A stretch of DNA of 64,000 bases, taken from the NCBI RefSeq assembly GCF_001665835.1, contig NZ_LZSX01000011.1:1-64000 (forward strand), read 5' to 3'. This DNA is from Mycobacterium colombiense. GTDB taxonomy: Bacteria > Actinomycetota > Actinomycetes > Mycobacteriales > Mycobacteriaceae. Below the pieces are notes generated by a model. That model did no database searches, was not told the origin of the DNA, and saw only the letters and a program-made list of their open reading frames with translations. The position numbers and the translations under genes are program-made. Of the stretch, positions 11,812-24,283 are shown piece after piece (the first letter of the stretch is position 1; each line of letters starts with the position of its first letter).

Positions 11812-12942
11812 GTGAGTCGGGTCCTGCTGGTAACCAACGACTTTCCGCCCCGCCCGGGCGGCATCCAGTCGTACCTCGGTGAGTTCGTCGGCCGGCTGGT
11901 CGACGCCGGGCCGCATTCGGTGACCGTGTACGCGCCGCAATGGAAGGGCGCCGAGGCGTACGACGAGGCCGCCCGCTATCGGGTGGTGCGCCACCCGGGC
12001 ACGCTGATGCTGCCGGGCCCGGCGGTCGACACCCGGATGCGGCGGCTGATCGCCGACGAGGGCATCGACACCGTCTGGTTCGGGGCGGCCGCACCGCTGG
12101 CCCTACTGGCCCAGCGCGCCCGCGGGGCCGGGGCGAGCCGGGTGCTGGCCAGCACCCACGGCCACGAGGTCGGGTGGTCGATGCTCCCGGTCGCGCGCTC
12201 GGTGCTACGCCGCATCGGCGACGACACCGACGCCGTCACCTTCGTCAGCCGCTACACCCGTTCCCGGTTCGCGCCGGCGTTCGGTCCCAAGGCTTCGCTG
12301 GAATACCTGCCGTCCGGGGTGGACATCGACCGGTTCCGGCCCGATCCGGCGGGTCGGGCGCAGCTGCGTAACCGCTACGGGCTGGGGGAGCGGCCCACCG
12401 TGGTGTGCGTGTCCCGGCTGGTGCCGCGCAAAGGTCAGGACATGCTCATCAAAGCCCTGCCGTCGATCCGGCGGCGCGTCGACGGCGCCGCCCTGGTCAT
12501 CGTCGGCGGCGGCCCCTACGAGGACTCGCTTCGCGCACTGGCCCGCGAGTGCGGAGTGGCCGACGATGTCACCTTCACCGGCGGTGTACCGGCCGCGGAG
12601 CTGCCCACGCATCACGCGCTGGCCGACGTGTTCGCGATGCCGTGCCGCACCCGCGGCGCGGGGCTGGACGTCGAGGGGTTGGGCATCGTGTTCCTCGAGG
12701 CGTCGGCGACCGGCGTGCCGGTCATTGCCGGCAGATCCGGGGGAGCTCCAGAAACGGTGCAGCACAACAAGACCGGGCTGGTCGTCGACGGCCGCGAGGT
12801 GGACGAGATCGCCGACGCCATCGCCGAATTGCTGACCGACCGTGACCGGGCCGTCGCGATGGGCGCGGCCGGGCGCGACTGGGTGACGGCCCAGTGGCGC
12901 TGGGACACCCTTGCGGCACGGTTGGGCGGGCTGCTCGGCTGA
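11812..12942 (+). CDS. pimB: GDP-mannose-dependent alpha-mannosyltransferase PimB'
   Basis: A 376-residue GT-B glycosyltransferase of family GT4. In mycobacteria PimB' (Rv2188c) adds the second mannose to PIM1 to give PIM2 in phosphatidylinositol mannoside synthesis, on the cytoplasmic face of the membrane. The N-terminal glycine-rich acceptor region (FPPRPGGIQSYLGEF), the VSRLVPRKGQD segment that opens the donor domain, and the nucleotide-sugar EX7E-like region (GLDVEGLGIVFLEA) are visible. GTG 11812 gives the expected SRVLLVTNDFPP N-terminus. The next gene, fadD15, is convergent. Confidence 0.95.
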   Translation: MSRVLLVTNDFPPRPGGIQSYLGEFVGRLVDAGPHSVTVYAPQWKGAEAYDEAARYRVVRHPGTLMLPGPAVDTRMRRLIADEGIDTVWFGAAAPLALLAQRARGAGASRVLASTHGHEVGWSMLPVARSVLRRIGDDTDAVTFVSRYTRSRFAPAFGPKASLEYLPSGVDIDRFRPDPAGRAQLRNRYGLGERPTVVCVSRLVPRKGQDMLIKALPSIRRRVDGAALVIVGGGPYEDSLRALARECGVADDVTFTGGVPAAELPTHHALADVFAMPCRTRGAGLDVEGLGIVFLEASATGVPVIAGRSGGAPETVQHNKTGLVVDGREVDEIADAIAELLTDRDRAVAMGAAGRDWVTAQWRWDTLAARLGGLLG

Positions 12943-12964
12943 GTGGGCACCGCGCCCGCCCGCG

Positions 12965-14767
12965 CTAGTCCTTCTGGTAGATGGCCTCGATGTCTGAGGC
13001 GAACTTCTCGGCCACCACGTTGCGCTTGACCTTCATCGTCGGCGTCAGTTCACCGGTGTCCTCGGTGAAATCGACCGGCAGGATGCGGAACTTGCGGATC
13101 GACTCCGCGTGCGACACCGCCTGATTGGCGTCCTTGATGGCCGCGTCCACCTCGGCGACCAGGTCGGGATCGGTGGTCAGATCGCTCACCGACGCCCCGG
13201 CGCCCTTCTGGTTGCGCTGCTTCCAGCCGTCGAACGCTTCGGGGTCGATCGTGATCAACGCGCCGATGAATGGCTTGTTGTCCCCGACCACCATCGCCTG
13301 GCTGATCAACGGATGGGCGCGCAACCGATCCTCCAGGACCGCCGGCGCGACGTTCTTGCCGCCGGCGGTCACGATGATCTCCTTCTTGCGCCCGGTGATC
13401 TTCAGGAAGCCGTCTTCGTCGAGCACGCCCAGGTCGCCGGTCTTGAACCAGCCGTCGGTGAAGGCGTCCTCGGTGGCCTGTTCGTTGCGCCAGTAGCCGC
13501 TGCACACCACGCCGCCGCGCACCAGCAGTTCGCCATCCTCGGCGATGCGCATGCTGTTGCCGGGCACCAGCGTTCCGACGGTGCCGATCTTGACGTTGCC
13601 GACCTGGTTGACGGTGATCGCCGAGCTGGTCTCGGTCAGGCCGTAGCCCTCGTGGATGATCAGACCCACGCCCCGGTAGAAGTGGCCCAGCCGCGAGCCG
13701 AGCGGTGCGCCGCCGGAGACGGCCGCGTGGCAGTCGCCGCCCAGCGCGGCGCGCAATTTGTTGTACACCAGCCGGTCGAACAGGGCGTGCTTGGCGCGCA
13801 GCGCGAGCCCGCGGCGGCCACGGTCCTGCGCCTCGCTCCAGTCGACCGCGGTCTGCACGGCCGCCGCGAAGATCCGACCCTTGCCGTCGTTGGAGGCGTT
13901 CTGCTCGGCGGTGTTGTAAACCTTTTCGAACACGCGTGGGACCGACACCACCACGGTCGGTTTGAACACCGCGAACAGCGGCACCAGGTTCTTGATGTCG
14001 CTGGTGAACCCGACGGTGACCTTGTTGGCGAACGCGGACAACGTCAGTGAGCGCGCCAGCACGTGCGCCAGCGGCAAGAAGACCAGCAGCCGCTGCCCCT
14101 CGTCGAGCAGCGTCGGCAGACTCTCCTTGGCGCCCCTGGTTTCGTAGAGCAGATTCGAATGCGTCAGCTGGCACCCCTTGGGCCGCCCGGTGGTGCCCGA
14201 CGTGTAGATGAGCGTCGCCGGATCCTCGGCCCGCAGCCCCTCCAGGCGGGCGGTCAGCTCCGCCGGTTCCACCGATGCGCCGGCCTCCACCAGCTGGTCG
14301 AGCGCCTTGGGGCCCGAACCGTCGATGTGCAGCACCCGGCGCAGCGCGGGCAGTTCGGCGGTCAGCTCGGTGACCATCGCCGCGTGCTCGTCGGTCTCGG
14401 CGAATGCCAGCACCGCCTCGGAGTCCTGCAGTACCCAGCGCACCTGCTCCGCCGACGACGTCTCATAGATCGGCACGGTGACCGCGCCCACCGACAGGAT
14501 CGCCAGGTCGAGGATCGCCCATTCGTAGCGGGTGGCCGAGAAGATGGACACCCGGTCGCCGGCCTGCACGCCCAGCGAGATCAAACCCAGTGCGGCGGAG
14601 CGGATCTGCTGGGCCGCCTCGGCGCAGGTGACGTCGGTCCACTCATCGTCGACTTGACGCTGGTAGATGACGAAGTTGGGGTCGTCGCGCTCGTGTTCGA
14701 AGACCATCGCGGCGATGTTGTCCTGTTCGCCGACGGAAAAGCGGGCGGGGACGCTGTACTCACGCAC
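12965..14767 (-). CDS. fadD15: long-chain fatty-acid--CoA ligase FadD15
   Basis: A 600-residue acyl-CoA synthetase of the ANL superfamily, identical in length to M. tuberculosis FadD15. The AMP-binding P-loop [13 protein letters not shown] is at about 171-183. GYGLTETS is near residue 384, the GWFKTGDLG hinge-region motif near 440, and the C-terminal catalytic Lys lies in the PTMKVKRN segment. It activates long-chain fatty acids to acyl-CoA via acyl-AMP. The gene is convergent with pimB' and divergent from the START-like gene at 14945, with a 177-bp gap that must hold both promoters. Confidence 0.95.
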   Translation of the reverse strand: MREYSVPARFSVGEQDNIAAMVFEHERDDPNFVIYQRQVDDEWTDVTCAEAAQQIRSAALGLISLGVQAGDRVSIFSATRYEWAILDLAILSVGAVTVPIYETSSAEQVRWVLQDSEAVLAFAETDEHAAMVTELTAELPALRRVLHIDGSGPKALDQLVEAGASVEPAELTARLEGLRAEDPATLIYTSGTTGRPKGCQLTHSNLLYETRGAKESLPTLLDEGQRLLVFLPLAHVLARSLTLSAFANKVTVGFTSDIKNLVPLFAVFKPTVVVSVPRVFEKVYNTAEQNASNDGKGRIFAAAVQTAVDWSEAQDRGRRGLALRAKHALFDRLVYNKLRAALGGDCHAAVSGGAPLGSRLGHFYRGVGLIIHEGYGLTETSSAITVNQVGNVKIGTVGTLVPGNSMRIAEDGELLVRGGVVCSGYWRNEQATEDAFTDGWFKTGDLGVLDEDGFLKITGRKKEIIVTAGGKNVAPAVLEDRLRAHPLISQAMVVGDNKPFIGALITIDPEAFDGWKQRNQKGAGASVSDLTTDPDLVAEVDAAIKDANQAVSHAESIRKFRILPVDFTEDTGELTPTMKVKRNVVAEKFASDIEAIYQKD

Positions 14768-14944
14768 TCTTCTGACCTCGATTGACCTCGTGAAGATTCC
14801 CGGGAGCCGGGTTGCTGGTCACCAGCCTAATCCGCGCGTTGATCCAGCACGGCCTGAGTGGGTCAGCCCAAGGCCTCGATTGCCCGCCGCGAGTCGGGGC
14901 CGCCCTCGGCCGGGCGCGGCCGACCGGTGTGTGAAGCTGTGGTC

Positions 14945-15334
14945 ATGAGCAGCATCCAGATCGCGGATGAGACGTTTGTCGCCGCTGCCGGCGCACGGGT
15001 AGGCGCCGCGGTCGCCGATCAATCGAGCTGGCGCCGCTGGTGGCCGGACCTGCGGCTGCAGGTCGTCGAGGATCGCGGGGAGAAGGGCATCCGGTGGGCG
15101 GTCACCGGCGCGGTGACCGGGACCATGGAGATCTGGCTGGAACCCTCGCTGGACGGCGTCGTGCTGCACTACTTCCTGCACGCCGAGCCGACCGGGGTGG
15201 CGGCCTGGCAGCTGGCCAAGCTGAATCTGGCGAAGATGACGCACCGCCGTCGGGTGGCGGGCAAGAAAATGGCGTTCGAGGTCAAGACGACACTGGAACG
15301 GTCACGTCCGGTCGGAGTTTCTCCGGTAGTTTAG
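14945..15334 (+). CDS. START/SRPBCC-like protein (Rv2186c homologue)
   Basis: A 129-residue protein with the helix-grip pattern of the START/polyketide-cyclase superfamily (SRPBCC): an early WRRWWPDL motif, alternating beta strands in the middle and a C-terminal amphipathic helix. Members bind hydrophobic ligands, but no ligand is known for this one. It starts an apparent operon with the next SRPBCC gene, the ArsA-like ATPase, a Cys-motif protein and a PlsC acyltransferase. ATG 14945 gives the same length as the M. tuberculosis protein. Confidence 0.85.
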   Translation: MSSIQIADETFVAAAGARVGAAVADQSSWRRWWPDLRLQVVEDRGEKGIRWAVTGAVTGTMEIWLEPSLDGVVLHYFLHAEPTGVAAWQLAKLNLAKMTHRRRVAGKKMAFEVKTTLERSRPVGVSPVV

Positions 15335-15436
15335 CCGGGTCGGGTCCGCGCGGAGAGTACCGTGTCGCACCGAGACCCGCGGGATCCCCCACATCGGAGG
15401 GGTCGATCCGTTGGCGGGAGAGAGGGCAGCAACCAG

Positions 15437-15874
15437 GTGGCGGAGAAGACGACGCAAACCATCTACATCGAAGCCGACCCGGCCACCGTGATGCAGGTGA
15501 TCGCGGATATCGATTCCTATCCGCAGTGGATCTCGGAGTACAAGGAAGCCGAGGTTCAGGAGAAGGACGCCGACGGCTACCCCAAAGTTGCGCGGATCGT
15601 CATGGACGCCACGGTGATCAAGGACACGATGGTGATGTCCTACGTGTGGCCCAAGGATCGCCAGTCGGTGAGCTGGACCCTGGTGTCGAGCTCGCTGCTG
15701 CGCTCGCTCGAAGGCTCATATCGGTTGGCGGCGAAGGGCTCTGGCACGGAGGTCACCTACGAACTCTCCGTCGATCTGGCCATGCCGATGATCGGCTTGC
15801 TCAAGCGCAAGGCCGAGCGCAGGTTGACCGACACCGCGCTGAAAGATCTCAAGAAACGAGTCGAGGCTGAGTGA
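15437..15874 (+). CDS. START/SRPBCC-like protein (TB16.3, Rv2185c homologue)
   Basis: A 145-residue SRPBCC-fold protein, orthologous to M. tuberculosis TB16.3. It has YPQWISEYKEAE near residue 30, typical of polyketide-cyclase/dehydrase-like lipid-binding proteins, and a long C-terminal helix rich in Lys/Arg. It is paralogous to the preceding gene in fold but only weakly similar in sequence. GTG 15437 lies a few bases after a GGCAGCAACC stretch and gives the AEKTTQTIYIEAD N-terminus. Its stop region overlaps the presumed start of the ATPase gene. The product is presumably cytosolic; the ligand is unknown. Confidence 0.88.
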   Translation: MAEKTTQTIYIEADPATVMQVIADIDSYPQWISEYKEAEVQEKDADGYPKVARIVMDATVIKDTMVMSYVWPKDRQSVSWTLVSSSLLRSLEGSYRLAAKGSGTEVTYELSVDLAMPMIGLLKRKAERRLTDTALKDLKKRVEAE

Positions 15875-17138
15875 GTCCGCTGCGCCTGCCCCGGCCCGGA
15901 TCAGCCTTTTCGTCGGCAAAGGCGGGGTAGGGAAATCCACCCTGGCTTGCGCCACCGCCATCGGCGCCGCGAGCGCCGGGCAGCGAGTGCTGGTGGTCTC
16001 CACCGACCAGGCGCACTCGCTGGGTGACGTCCTGGGCATCACCGTCTCGCCCAGTCAGGGCGAACCGGTGCGGGTGCTCGCCGACCTCGAAACCGGGCGG
16101 GCGGAGGCCGGCGGCGGGTTACTCGACGCGCTGGCATTGGACACGCTGGCGCTGCTCGAGGCCCGATGGCATGACGTCGTCGCCACGCTGGACCGGCGCT
16201 TTCCCGACTCGGAGCTGAGTACCATTGCGCCCGAAGAACTTTCGGCCCTACCGGGCGTTCAGGAAGTGCTCGGTCTGTACGCCGTCGGCGAGCTGGCGCG
16301 CTCGGGGGAATGGGATCGCGTTGTCGTCGACTGCGCGTCGACCGCCGACGCCCTGCGGATGTTGACGTTGCCCGCCACCTTCGGGCTGTATGTCGAGCGG
16401 GCGTGGCCGCGGCATCGCCGGCTGTCCGTCACCGCCGACGACGCCCGGTCGGCGGCTGTGGTCGCACTGCTCGAGCGGATCAGCTCGAGCGTGGAGTCGC
16501 TCAGCACGTTGCTCACCGACGGCGATCTGGTCAGCGCGCACCTGGTGCTGACGCCCGAGCGGGTGGTCGCGGCCGAGGCGGCCCGAACGCTGGGCTCGCT
16601 GGCCCTGATGGGGGTGCGCGTCGAAGAGCTGATCGTGAACCAGGTTCTGCTGCAAGACGACTCGTACGAGTATCGCAACCTGCCCGATCACCCCGCCTTC
16701 TACTGGTACACCGAGCGCATCGCCGAGCAGCAGGGGGTGCTCGACGAGCTCGACGCCACCATCGGCGAGGTGGCGCTGATGATGACCCCGCACCTGTCCG
16801 GCGAGCCGATCGGGCCCAAGGCGCTGAGCGGGCTGCTCGACACCGCCCGGCGCCGGGGCGGTACGGCGCCGCCCGGCCCGCTGCGGCCCACCGTCGACCT
16901 CGAATCCGGCACGGGACTAGGGTCCATCTACCGAATGCGGCTAGCGTTGCCGCAACTCGATCCGTCGGCCCTGACGTTGGGCCGCGTCGATGACGATCTG
17001 ATCATCAGCGCCGGGGGTTTGCGGCGCCGGGTTAGGTTGGCATCAGTACTTCGGCGGTGCACCGTGCTGGACGCACATCTGCGGGGTAGCGAACTGACGG
17101 TGCGTTTTCGACCAGATCCGGAGGTGTGGCCGAAATGA
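15867..17138 (+). CDS. ArsA/GET3-like P-loop ATPase (Rv2184c homologue), probable CTG start
   Basis: A deviant Walker A motif GKGGVGKST (residues 17-25 counted from CTG 15867) and the STDQAHSLGD motif identify the ArsA/Get3 ATPase family. The P-loop lies upstream of the first ATG/GTG/TTG of the frame (about 15987). An in-frame TGA at 15840 bounds the gene, and no conventional start exists in between. CTG 15867, giving SESAAPAPARISLFVGKGG and overlapping the end of the previous gene, is the best candidate. The family includes arsenite-pump ATPases and tail-anchored protein chaperones. In mycobacteria the role is unknown, and no arsenite pump gene is adjacent. Confidence 0.82.
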   Translation: MSESAAPAPARISLFVGKGGVGKSTLACATAIGAASAGQRVLVVSTDQAHSLGDVLGITVSPSQGEPVRVLADLETGRAEAGGGLLDALALDTLALLEARWHDVVATLDRRFPDSELSTIAPEELSALPGVQEVLGLYAVGELARSGEWDRVVVDCASTADALRMLTLPATFGLYVERAWPRHRRLSVTADDARSAAVVALLERISSSVESLSTLLTDGDLVSAHLVLTPERVVAAEAARTLGSLALMGVRVEELIVNQVLLQDDSYEYRNLPDHPAFYWYTERIAEQQGVLDELDATIGEVALMMTPHLSGEPIGPKALSGLLDTARRRGGTAPPGPLRPTVDLESGTGLGSIYRMRLALPQLDPSALTLGRVDDDLIISAGGLRRRVRLASVLRRCTVLDAHLRGSELTVRFRPDPEVWPK

Positions 17139-17527
17139 GTGGGGCTCATTCCGACATCGGTCCGGAACTGCGCAGGCTCGCTCAGACGATCCTGGACGGC
17201 ATCGACCCCGCGGTGCGCGCGGCGGCGGCGCTGACGGCCGGCGCGGGTGTCGGCACCGGCAAGTGCCAGCAGGTGTGGTGCCCGGTGTGCGCGCTGGCCG
17301 CGTTGGCAACCGGCGACCAGCACCCGTTGCTCACCGCGATCGCCGACCACAGCATCGCCCTGCTCGAGGTGATCCGCGACATCGTCAACGACATGGACCG
17401 GTCCGCCAAGCCGACGCCGGAACCGCCGGACGGTCCACCCGGCAGCGGGCCCGGTGCGCCGGGAGATACCCAAGACGCCGCGCCGCGGACCCGCTATCAG
17501 CCCATCCCGGTCACGCTCGAGGAGTGA
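17135..17527 (+). CDS. small protein with CxxxxCxxC motif (Rv2183c homologue)
   Basis: A 130-residue soluble protein. An N-terminal helical part carries a cysteine cluster C44-x4-C49-x2-C52 (KCQQVWCPVCAL), and a Pro-rich C-terminal half ends in the conserved RYQPIPVTLEE. The cysteines could form a metal or redox site. ATG 17135 overlaps the ATPase stop as ATGA, so the two are translationally coupled and may act together. I do not recognise a characterised family. Confidence 0.8.
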   Translation: MSGAHSDIGPELRRLAQTILDGIDPAVRAAAALTAGAGVGTGKCQQVWCPVCALAALATGDQHPLLTAIADHSIALLEVIRDIVNDMDRSAKPTPEPPDGPPGSGPGAPGDTQDAAPRTRYQPIPVTLEE

Positions 17528-17612
17528 GCGGGCTGCGTCGCAGGTGGTCGGTTCGGGTGGGGATGGGTACAGTTGGCGCAGAACATCAGCGGTTTAGCCG
17601 AGAGGGAGGGCC

Positions 17613-18338
17613 ATGTGGTACTGGCTATTCAAGTACGTGCTCCTCGGCCCGCTGCTGTCATTGCTGGGTCGGCCGAAAGTTGAAGGCTTAGAACACGTTC
17701 CGAGTTCCGGGCCGGTGATCCTGGCCAGCAACCACCTGGCGGTGATGGACAGCTTCTACCTTCCGCTGGTGGTGCGGCGCCGAATCACGTTCCTGGCCAA
17801 GTCGGAATATTTCACCGGCACCGGTTTGAAGGGCTGGTTCCAGCGGTGGTTCTTCACCGCCGTCGGCCAGGTGCCGATCGACCGCACGGACGCCGACAGC
17901 GCCCAGGCCGCACTGAACACCGCGCAGCAGGTGCTGAGCCAGGGCAAGTTGCTGGGCATGTATCCCGAGGGCACGCGGTCGCCGGACGGGCGGCTCTACA
18001 AGGGCAAGACGGGACTGGCGCGGTTGGCCTTGGAGACCGGTGTTCCGGTGATCCCGGTCGCGATGATCGGCACCAACGTCGTCAACCCGCCCGGGACGAA
18101 CATGCTGCGGTTCGGCCGGGTCACCGTCCGCTTCGGCAAGCCGATGGACTTCTCCCGGTTCGACGGGCTGGCAGGCAACCGCTTCATCGAGCGGGCGGTC
18201 ACCGACGAGGTGATCTACGAGCTGATGGGACTGTCCGGCCAGGAATACGTCGACATCTACGCGGCGAGCCTAAAAAAGGACGGTAACGACGCGGCCGACG
18301 GCGAGGCCGCGCGGATTCCCGAGACGGCCGCCGGTTAG
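17613..18338 (+). CDS. 1-acyl-glycerol-3-phosphate acyltransferase family protein (PlsC type, Rv2182c homologue)
   Basis: A 241-residue LPLAT family enzyme. The catalytic NHxxxxD motif appears as NHLAVMD (about residues 40-46), and the glycerol-phosphate-binding motif as EGTRSPDG (about 119-126). An N-terminal hydrophobic segment (1-20) would attach it to the membrane. Rv2182c of M. tuberculosis is annotated as a 1-acylglycerol-3-phosphate acyltransferase in phospholipid synthesis. GAGGGAGGG lies seven to eight bases before ATG 17613. The stop codon overlaps the stop of the convergent mannosyltransferase gene. Confidence 0.92.
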   Translation: MWYWLFKYVLLGPLLSLLGRPKVEGLEHVPSSGPVILASNHLAVMDSFYLPLVVRRRITFLAKSEYFTGTGLKGWFQRWFFTAVGQVPIDRTDADSAQAALNTAQQVLSQGKLLGMYPEGTRSPDGRLYKGKTGLARLALETGVPVIPVAMIGTNVVNPPGTNMLRFGRVTVRFGKPMDFSRFDGLAGNRFIERAVTDEVIYELMGLSGQEYVDIYAASLKKDGNDAADGEAARIPETAAG

Positions 18339-19615
18339 CCGACGGCGGTAACCGGCGCCAACCGCTGCGGGGCGGCATCCCGCGCAACACCGCGGGCGGT
18401 GACTGTGACTCCCACCGCGACGATGACCGCCAGCGCCCACCAGACGTAGGACATCCCGGCCAGCTGACGCCACCAGACCGCGCTGGCCTCGTGGTGCTTG
18501 GGCAGCAGGTCGATCGGCGACCAGCGCATCAGCGCCACCCCGATGACGCTGAGCACCATCAGCGCCGCGTTGCGGCGCCGCCAGCCCAAGATCCCCGTCA
18601 CCAGGACCGTCGGCAGCACCCAGACCCAGTGGTGCGACCAGGACACCGGCGACACCACGAGCCCGAACAGCGCGACGCACAAAAGCGCGAGCGTGGGCTC
18701 GTCGGCGTGCAGCACCCGTCGCATCGCCCAGACCGTCGCCGCCAGTACCAGCAGCGACGCGGCCACCCAGAGTAGAGAACGTTCCTGCTGTCCCAGCCCC
18801 AGCCGGGCCAGGGCGCCGGCGATGTTCTGGTCGGTGTTCAACGACGCGGAACCGATCCGGTCGGTGTGCAGCACGGTGTGCGTCCAGTACTCCCACGAGT
18901 CGTTCCAGGCCAGCGCGAAGCCCAGCAGCGTCGCCCCCACGAAGGACGCCAGCGCGGTCAGCGCCGCGCGGGTGTCGCGCCGCAGCAGGAAATAGAGCAG
19001 GAACACGGCCGGGGTCAGCTTCAGCGCCATACCCAGCCCCAGCAGCAGCCCGCGCGGCCACGGCGTGCGCCGCGGCACACAGTCGGCGATCACCAGCGTC
19101 ATCAGCACGACATTGATCTGGCCGAACGCGAAGTTCGAGCTGACCGGCTCCAGCCAGACGGTCGCCGCGGCCGCGGCGACGATCGCCAGCCACCACCGGC
19201 GCACCCAGGCCGGGCCGGGCAGCGTCGTCGAGCTGCTCCAGACGTCGAGGCGGGTCAGCACCATCACGGTCGACACGACCAGCAGCACCAGCGTCAACGC
19301 GGTAATCACGACGCTGGCGGTGGGCATGTGCATCCAGGCGAACGGGCAGAACACGATGGCCGCCAGCGGGGGATAGGTGAACGGCAGATCCACGATCGGC
19401 GTATGGAACAGCACATCCCCGCGGTACAGCGGGTGGCCGTCCATCCAGGCCCGGGCGCCCATCTGATAGACGTCGATATCGATGCGATAGGGCGTGTGCC
19501 CGAACAGCTGCCACGCCGCATAACTCAGCCCCCCGGCGGCCGCCAGCCAAGCCAGCCCCCACCACAGCGCCCAGCCGGGTCGATTGCCCACGCCGGGCGC
19601 CTGCCGTGTACTCAT
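18335..19615 (-). CDS. GT-C alpha-1,2-mannosyltransferase (Rv2181 homologue)
   Basis: A 426-residue polytopic membrane protein with about ten hydrophobic segments and the DUF2029 (GT87) pattern, including an acidic extracytoplasmic loop near the first helix ([15 protein letters not shown], residues ~35-50). Rv2181 of M. tuberculosis is a polyprenyl-phosphomannose-dependent alpha-1,2-mannosyltransferase that adds branches to the mannan core of lipomannan/lipoarabinomannan. ATG 19615 is preferred over TTG 19624. No clear Shine-Dalgarno is seen. Neighbours are a PlsC acyltransferase and, divergently, a membrane protein gene. Function is assigned by orthology. Confidence 0.9.
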   Translation of the reverse strand: MSTRQAPGVGNRPGWALWWGLAWLAAAGGLSYAAWQLFGHTPYRIDIDVYQMGARAWMDGHPLYRGDVLFHTPIVDLPFTYPPLAAIVFCPFAWMHMPTASVVITALTLVLLVVSTVMVLTRLDVWSSSTTLPGPAWVRRWWLAIVAAAAATVWLEPVSSNFAFGQINVVLMTLVIADCVPRRTPWPRGLLLGLGMALKLTPAVFLLYFLLRRDTRAALTALASFVGATLLGFALAWNDSWEYWTHTVLHTDRIGSASLNTDQNIAGALARLGLGQQERSLLWVAASLLVLAATVWAMRRVLHADEPTLALLCVALFGLVVSPVSWSHHWVWVLPTVLVTGILGWRRRNAALMVLSVIGVALMRWSPIDLLPKHHEASAVWWRQLAGMSYVWWALAVIVAVGVTVTARGVARDAAPQRLAPVTAVG

Positions 19616-19708
19616 GTCGCACAACAGCGTAATGGGTGCCCGGGCCCCGACCCGCCTGGTGCAGCGCGGGTCCCACGGGCCCGGCGCAGACAGGCGTACG
19701 TTTCAAGG

Positions 19709-20593
19709 GTGCTCCATTCGTTCGTGGCCGAGGTGACCAGATGGTTCGCACATGACGTCTACGACCGCGGCCACCTGCCGCTGCTGTGCTGCCTGGTCGC
19801 CTTCATCCTGACGTTCTTCGTCACGCGAACGTTCGTGCGGTTGATCCGGCACCGCACCGACAACGACCGGCCCACCCGGTGGTGGCACCCGCGCAACGTC
19901 CACGTCGGCGGAGTGCACATTCACCACGTGACCTTCGGGGTGGTGCTGACCCTGCTGTCCGGCCTGACGCTGGTCACGCTGTCCATCGACGGCCACGAAC
20001 CCGAATTCACCATTGCCGCAACCTTTTTCGGGATCGGCGCCGCCCTGGTTCTGGACGAGTACGCGTTGATCCTGCACCTGTCCGACGTCTACTGGTCCGA
20101 GGACGGCCGCACCTCGGTGGACGCGGTGTTCGCCGCGGTGGCGGTGGCCGGGCTGTTGATCATGGGGCTGCACCCGCTGATGTTCTTCCTGCCGATCTGG
20201 CACAACGCCGAATCGACGGCGCTGCGGGCCGTGGTGGCCGGCGCCATGGCGTTGACGCTGCCGCTCGCCGTGGTGGTGGTGCTCAAGGGCAAGGTGTGGA
20301 CGGGCCTGCTGGGCATGTTCCTGGTGGTTTTGCTGGTCATCGGCGCAATCCGGCTGTCGCGCCCGCACGCCCCCTGGGCCCGGTGGCGCTACTCGACGCA
20401 GCCGGACAAGATGCGCCGCGCGCTGCAACGCGAGCGGACGCTGCGCCGCCCGGTGGTGCGGGCCAAGCTGTACTTGCAGTGCGCGATCGCCGGCACACCG
20501 CGGTTGCCCGACGAACGCACGGTCGACGCCACGCTCGACCACGAGGTCCACCCCGCGCCGGCGCCCACCGGGCCCATCCTGATCAGCCGTTGA
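19709..20593 (+). CDS. polytopic membrane protein (Rv2180c homologue)
   Basis: A 294-residue protein with about seven hydrophobic segments between residues ~20 and 225, and a basic cytoplasmic C-terminal tail (from ~230, many Arg/Lys). His residues cluster near the second helix (HVGGVHIHHVTFG), followed by LDEYALILHLSDVYW, a pattern of conserved membrane-embedded acidic and His residues. GTG 19709 follows AAGGG and starts the conserved part; the frame upstream is antisense to the mannosyltransferase. The M. tuberculosis orthologue is a conserved integral membrane protein of unknown function. Confidence 0.85.
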   Translation: MLHSFVAEVTRWFAHDVYDRGHLPLLCCLVAFILTFFVTRTFVRLIRHRTDNDRPTRWWHPRNVHVGGVHIHHVTFGVVLTLLSGLTLVTLSIDGHEPEFTIAATFFGIGAALVLDEYALILHLSDVYWSEDGRTSVDAVFAAVAVAGLLIMGLHPLMFFLPIWHNAESTALRAVVAGAMALTLPLAVVVVLKGKVWTGLLGMFLVVLLVIGAIRLSRPHAPWARWRYSTQPDKMRRALQRERTLRRPVVRAKLYLQCAIAGTPRLPDERTVDATLDHEVHPAPAPTGPILISR

Positions 20594-20602
20594 CCTCCTG
20601 CC

Positions 20603-20714
20603 TAGGCCGCTGGACCGGCTCCTCCTTCGTGCCGCCCCGGCACTCATCGTCGCCGGTCTAGGCCGCTGGACCGGCTGCTCCTTCGTGCCGTGCCGGCACT
20701 CATCGTCGCCGGTC
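20603..20714. repeat. two tandem copies of a 56-bp repeat
   Basis: Two adjacent 56-bp units (20603-20658 and 20659-20714) differ at three positions, each starting TAGGCCGCTGGACCGGCT. A third truncated start (TAGGCT) follows at 20715. They fill almost the whole gap between two plus-strand genes. The structure is that of a MIRU/VNTR-like intergenic repeat, so copy number may vary between strains. Confidence 0.85.
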
Positions 20715-20727
20715 TAGGCTGTCTCCG

Positions 20728-21210
20728 GTGCGGTATTTCTACGACACCGAATTCATCGAGGACGGCCGCACCATCGAGCTGATCTCGATCGGGGTGGCCG
20801 CAGAAGACGGCCGCGAGTACTACGCGGTGTCCACGGAATTCGATCCCGAGCGCGCCGGGCCCTGGGTGCGCGCCAACGTGTTGCCCAAGTTGCCGCCGCC
20901 GGCGTCGCAGCTGTGGCGCTCCCGCCGTCAGATCCGCGAAGACCTGGAGGGCTTCTTCGGGGTCGGCGGCGCCGAGCCGATCGAGCTATGGGCGTGGGTG
21001 GCGGCCTACGACCACGTGGCCTTGTGCCAGCTGTGGGGGACGATGCCGGAGTTGCCGCGCTGCATCCCCCGTTTCACCCGCGAGCTGCGGCAACTGTGGG
21101 AAGACCGGGGCAGCCCGCGGATGCCGCCGCGGCCCTCCGATACGCACGACGCGCTGGTCGACGCGCGCGATCAGCTCCGCAGGTACCGGCTCATCACGGC
21201 CGGGGGCTGA
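20728..21210 (+). CDS. RNase AS, adenylate-specific 3'-5' exoribonuclease (Rv2179c homologue)
   Basis: A 160-residue DEDDh nuclease of the RNase T fold. Catalytic residues are D6 and E8 (FYDTEF), D95 (AAYDH), H140 (DTHDAL) and D145. Rv2179c of M. tuberculosis was characterised as RNase AS, which degrades RNA with 3' adenylate stretches. The GTG start at 20728 directly follows the 56-bp repeats. The protein is the usual minimal single-domain form. It lies just upstream of aroG, with which it may be co-transcribed (86-bp gap). Confidence 0.93.
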   Translation: MRYFYDTEFIEDGRTIELISIGVAAEDGREYYAVSTEFDPERAGPWVRANVLPKLPPPASQLWRSRRQIREDLEGFFGVGGAEPIELWAWVAAYDHVALCQLWGTMPELPRCIPRFTRELRQLWEDRGSPRMPPRPSDTHDALVDARDQLRRYRLITAGG

Positions 21211-21287
21211 GAACGGCGGGCGGAACGGCCCGCCGAATCGAGTTCGCAAAGATCAACTCTGACCTGGGGCGTCCGTGCCCCAGCTAG

Positions 21288-24133
<2,846 letters not shown>

Positions 24134-24283
24134 GCAGAAGTACGGTACACCAAAATTAAGAAAAATAAGAGAACTTTGTGATTTCGTTAAGATGCGTGTC
24201 GCCGGGAGCGCGGTCGACTGAACCAAGGTGCTGGCCGCCGGGCGGCGCCTTCCTTGCTGGGTGAACGCCGGCACACCAACCCG

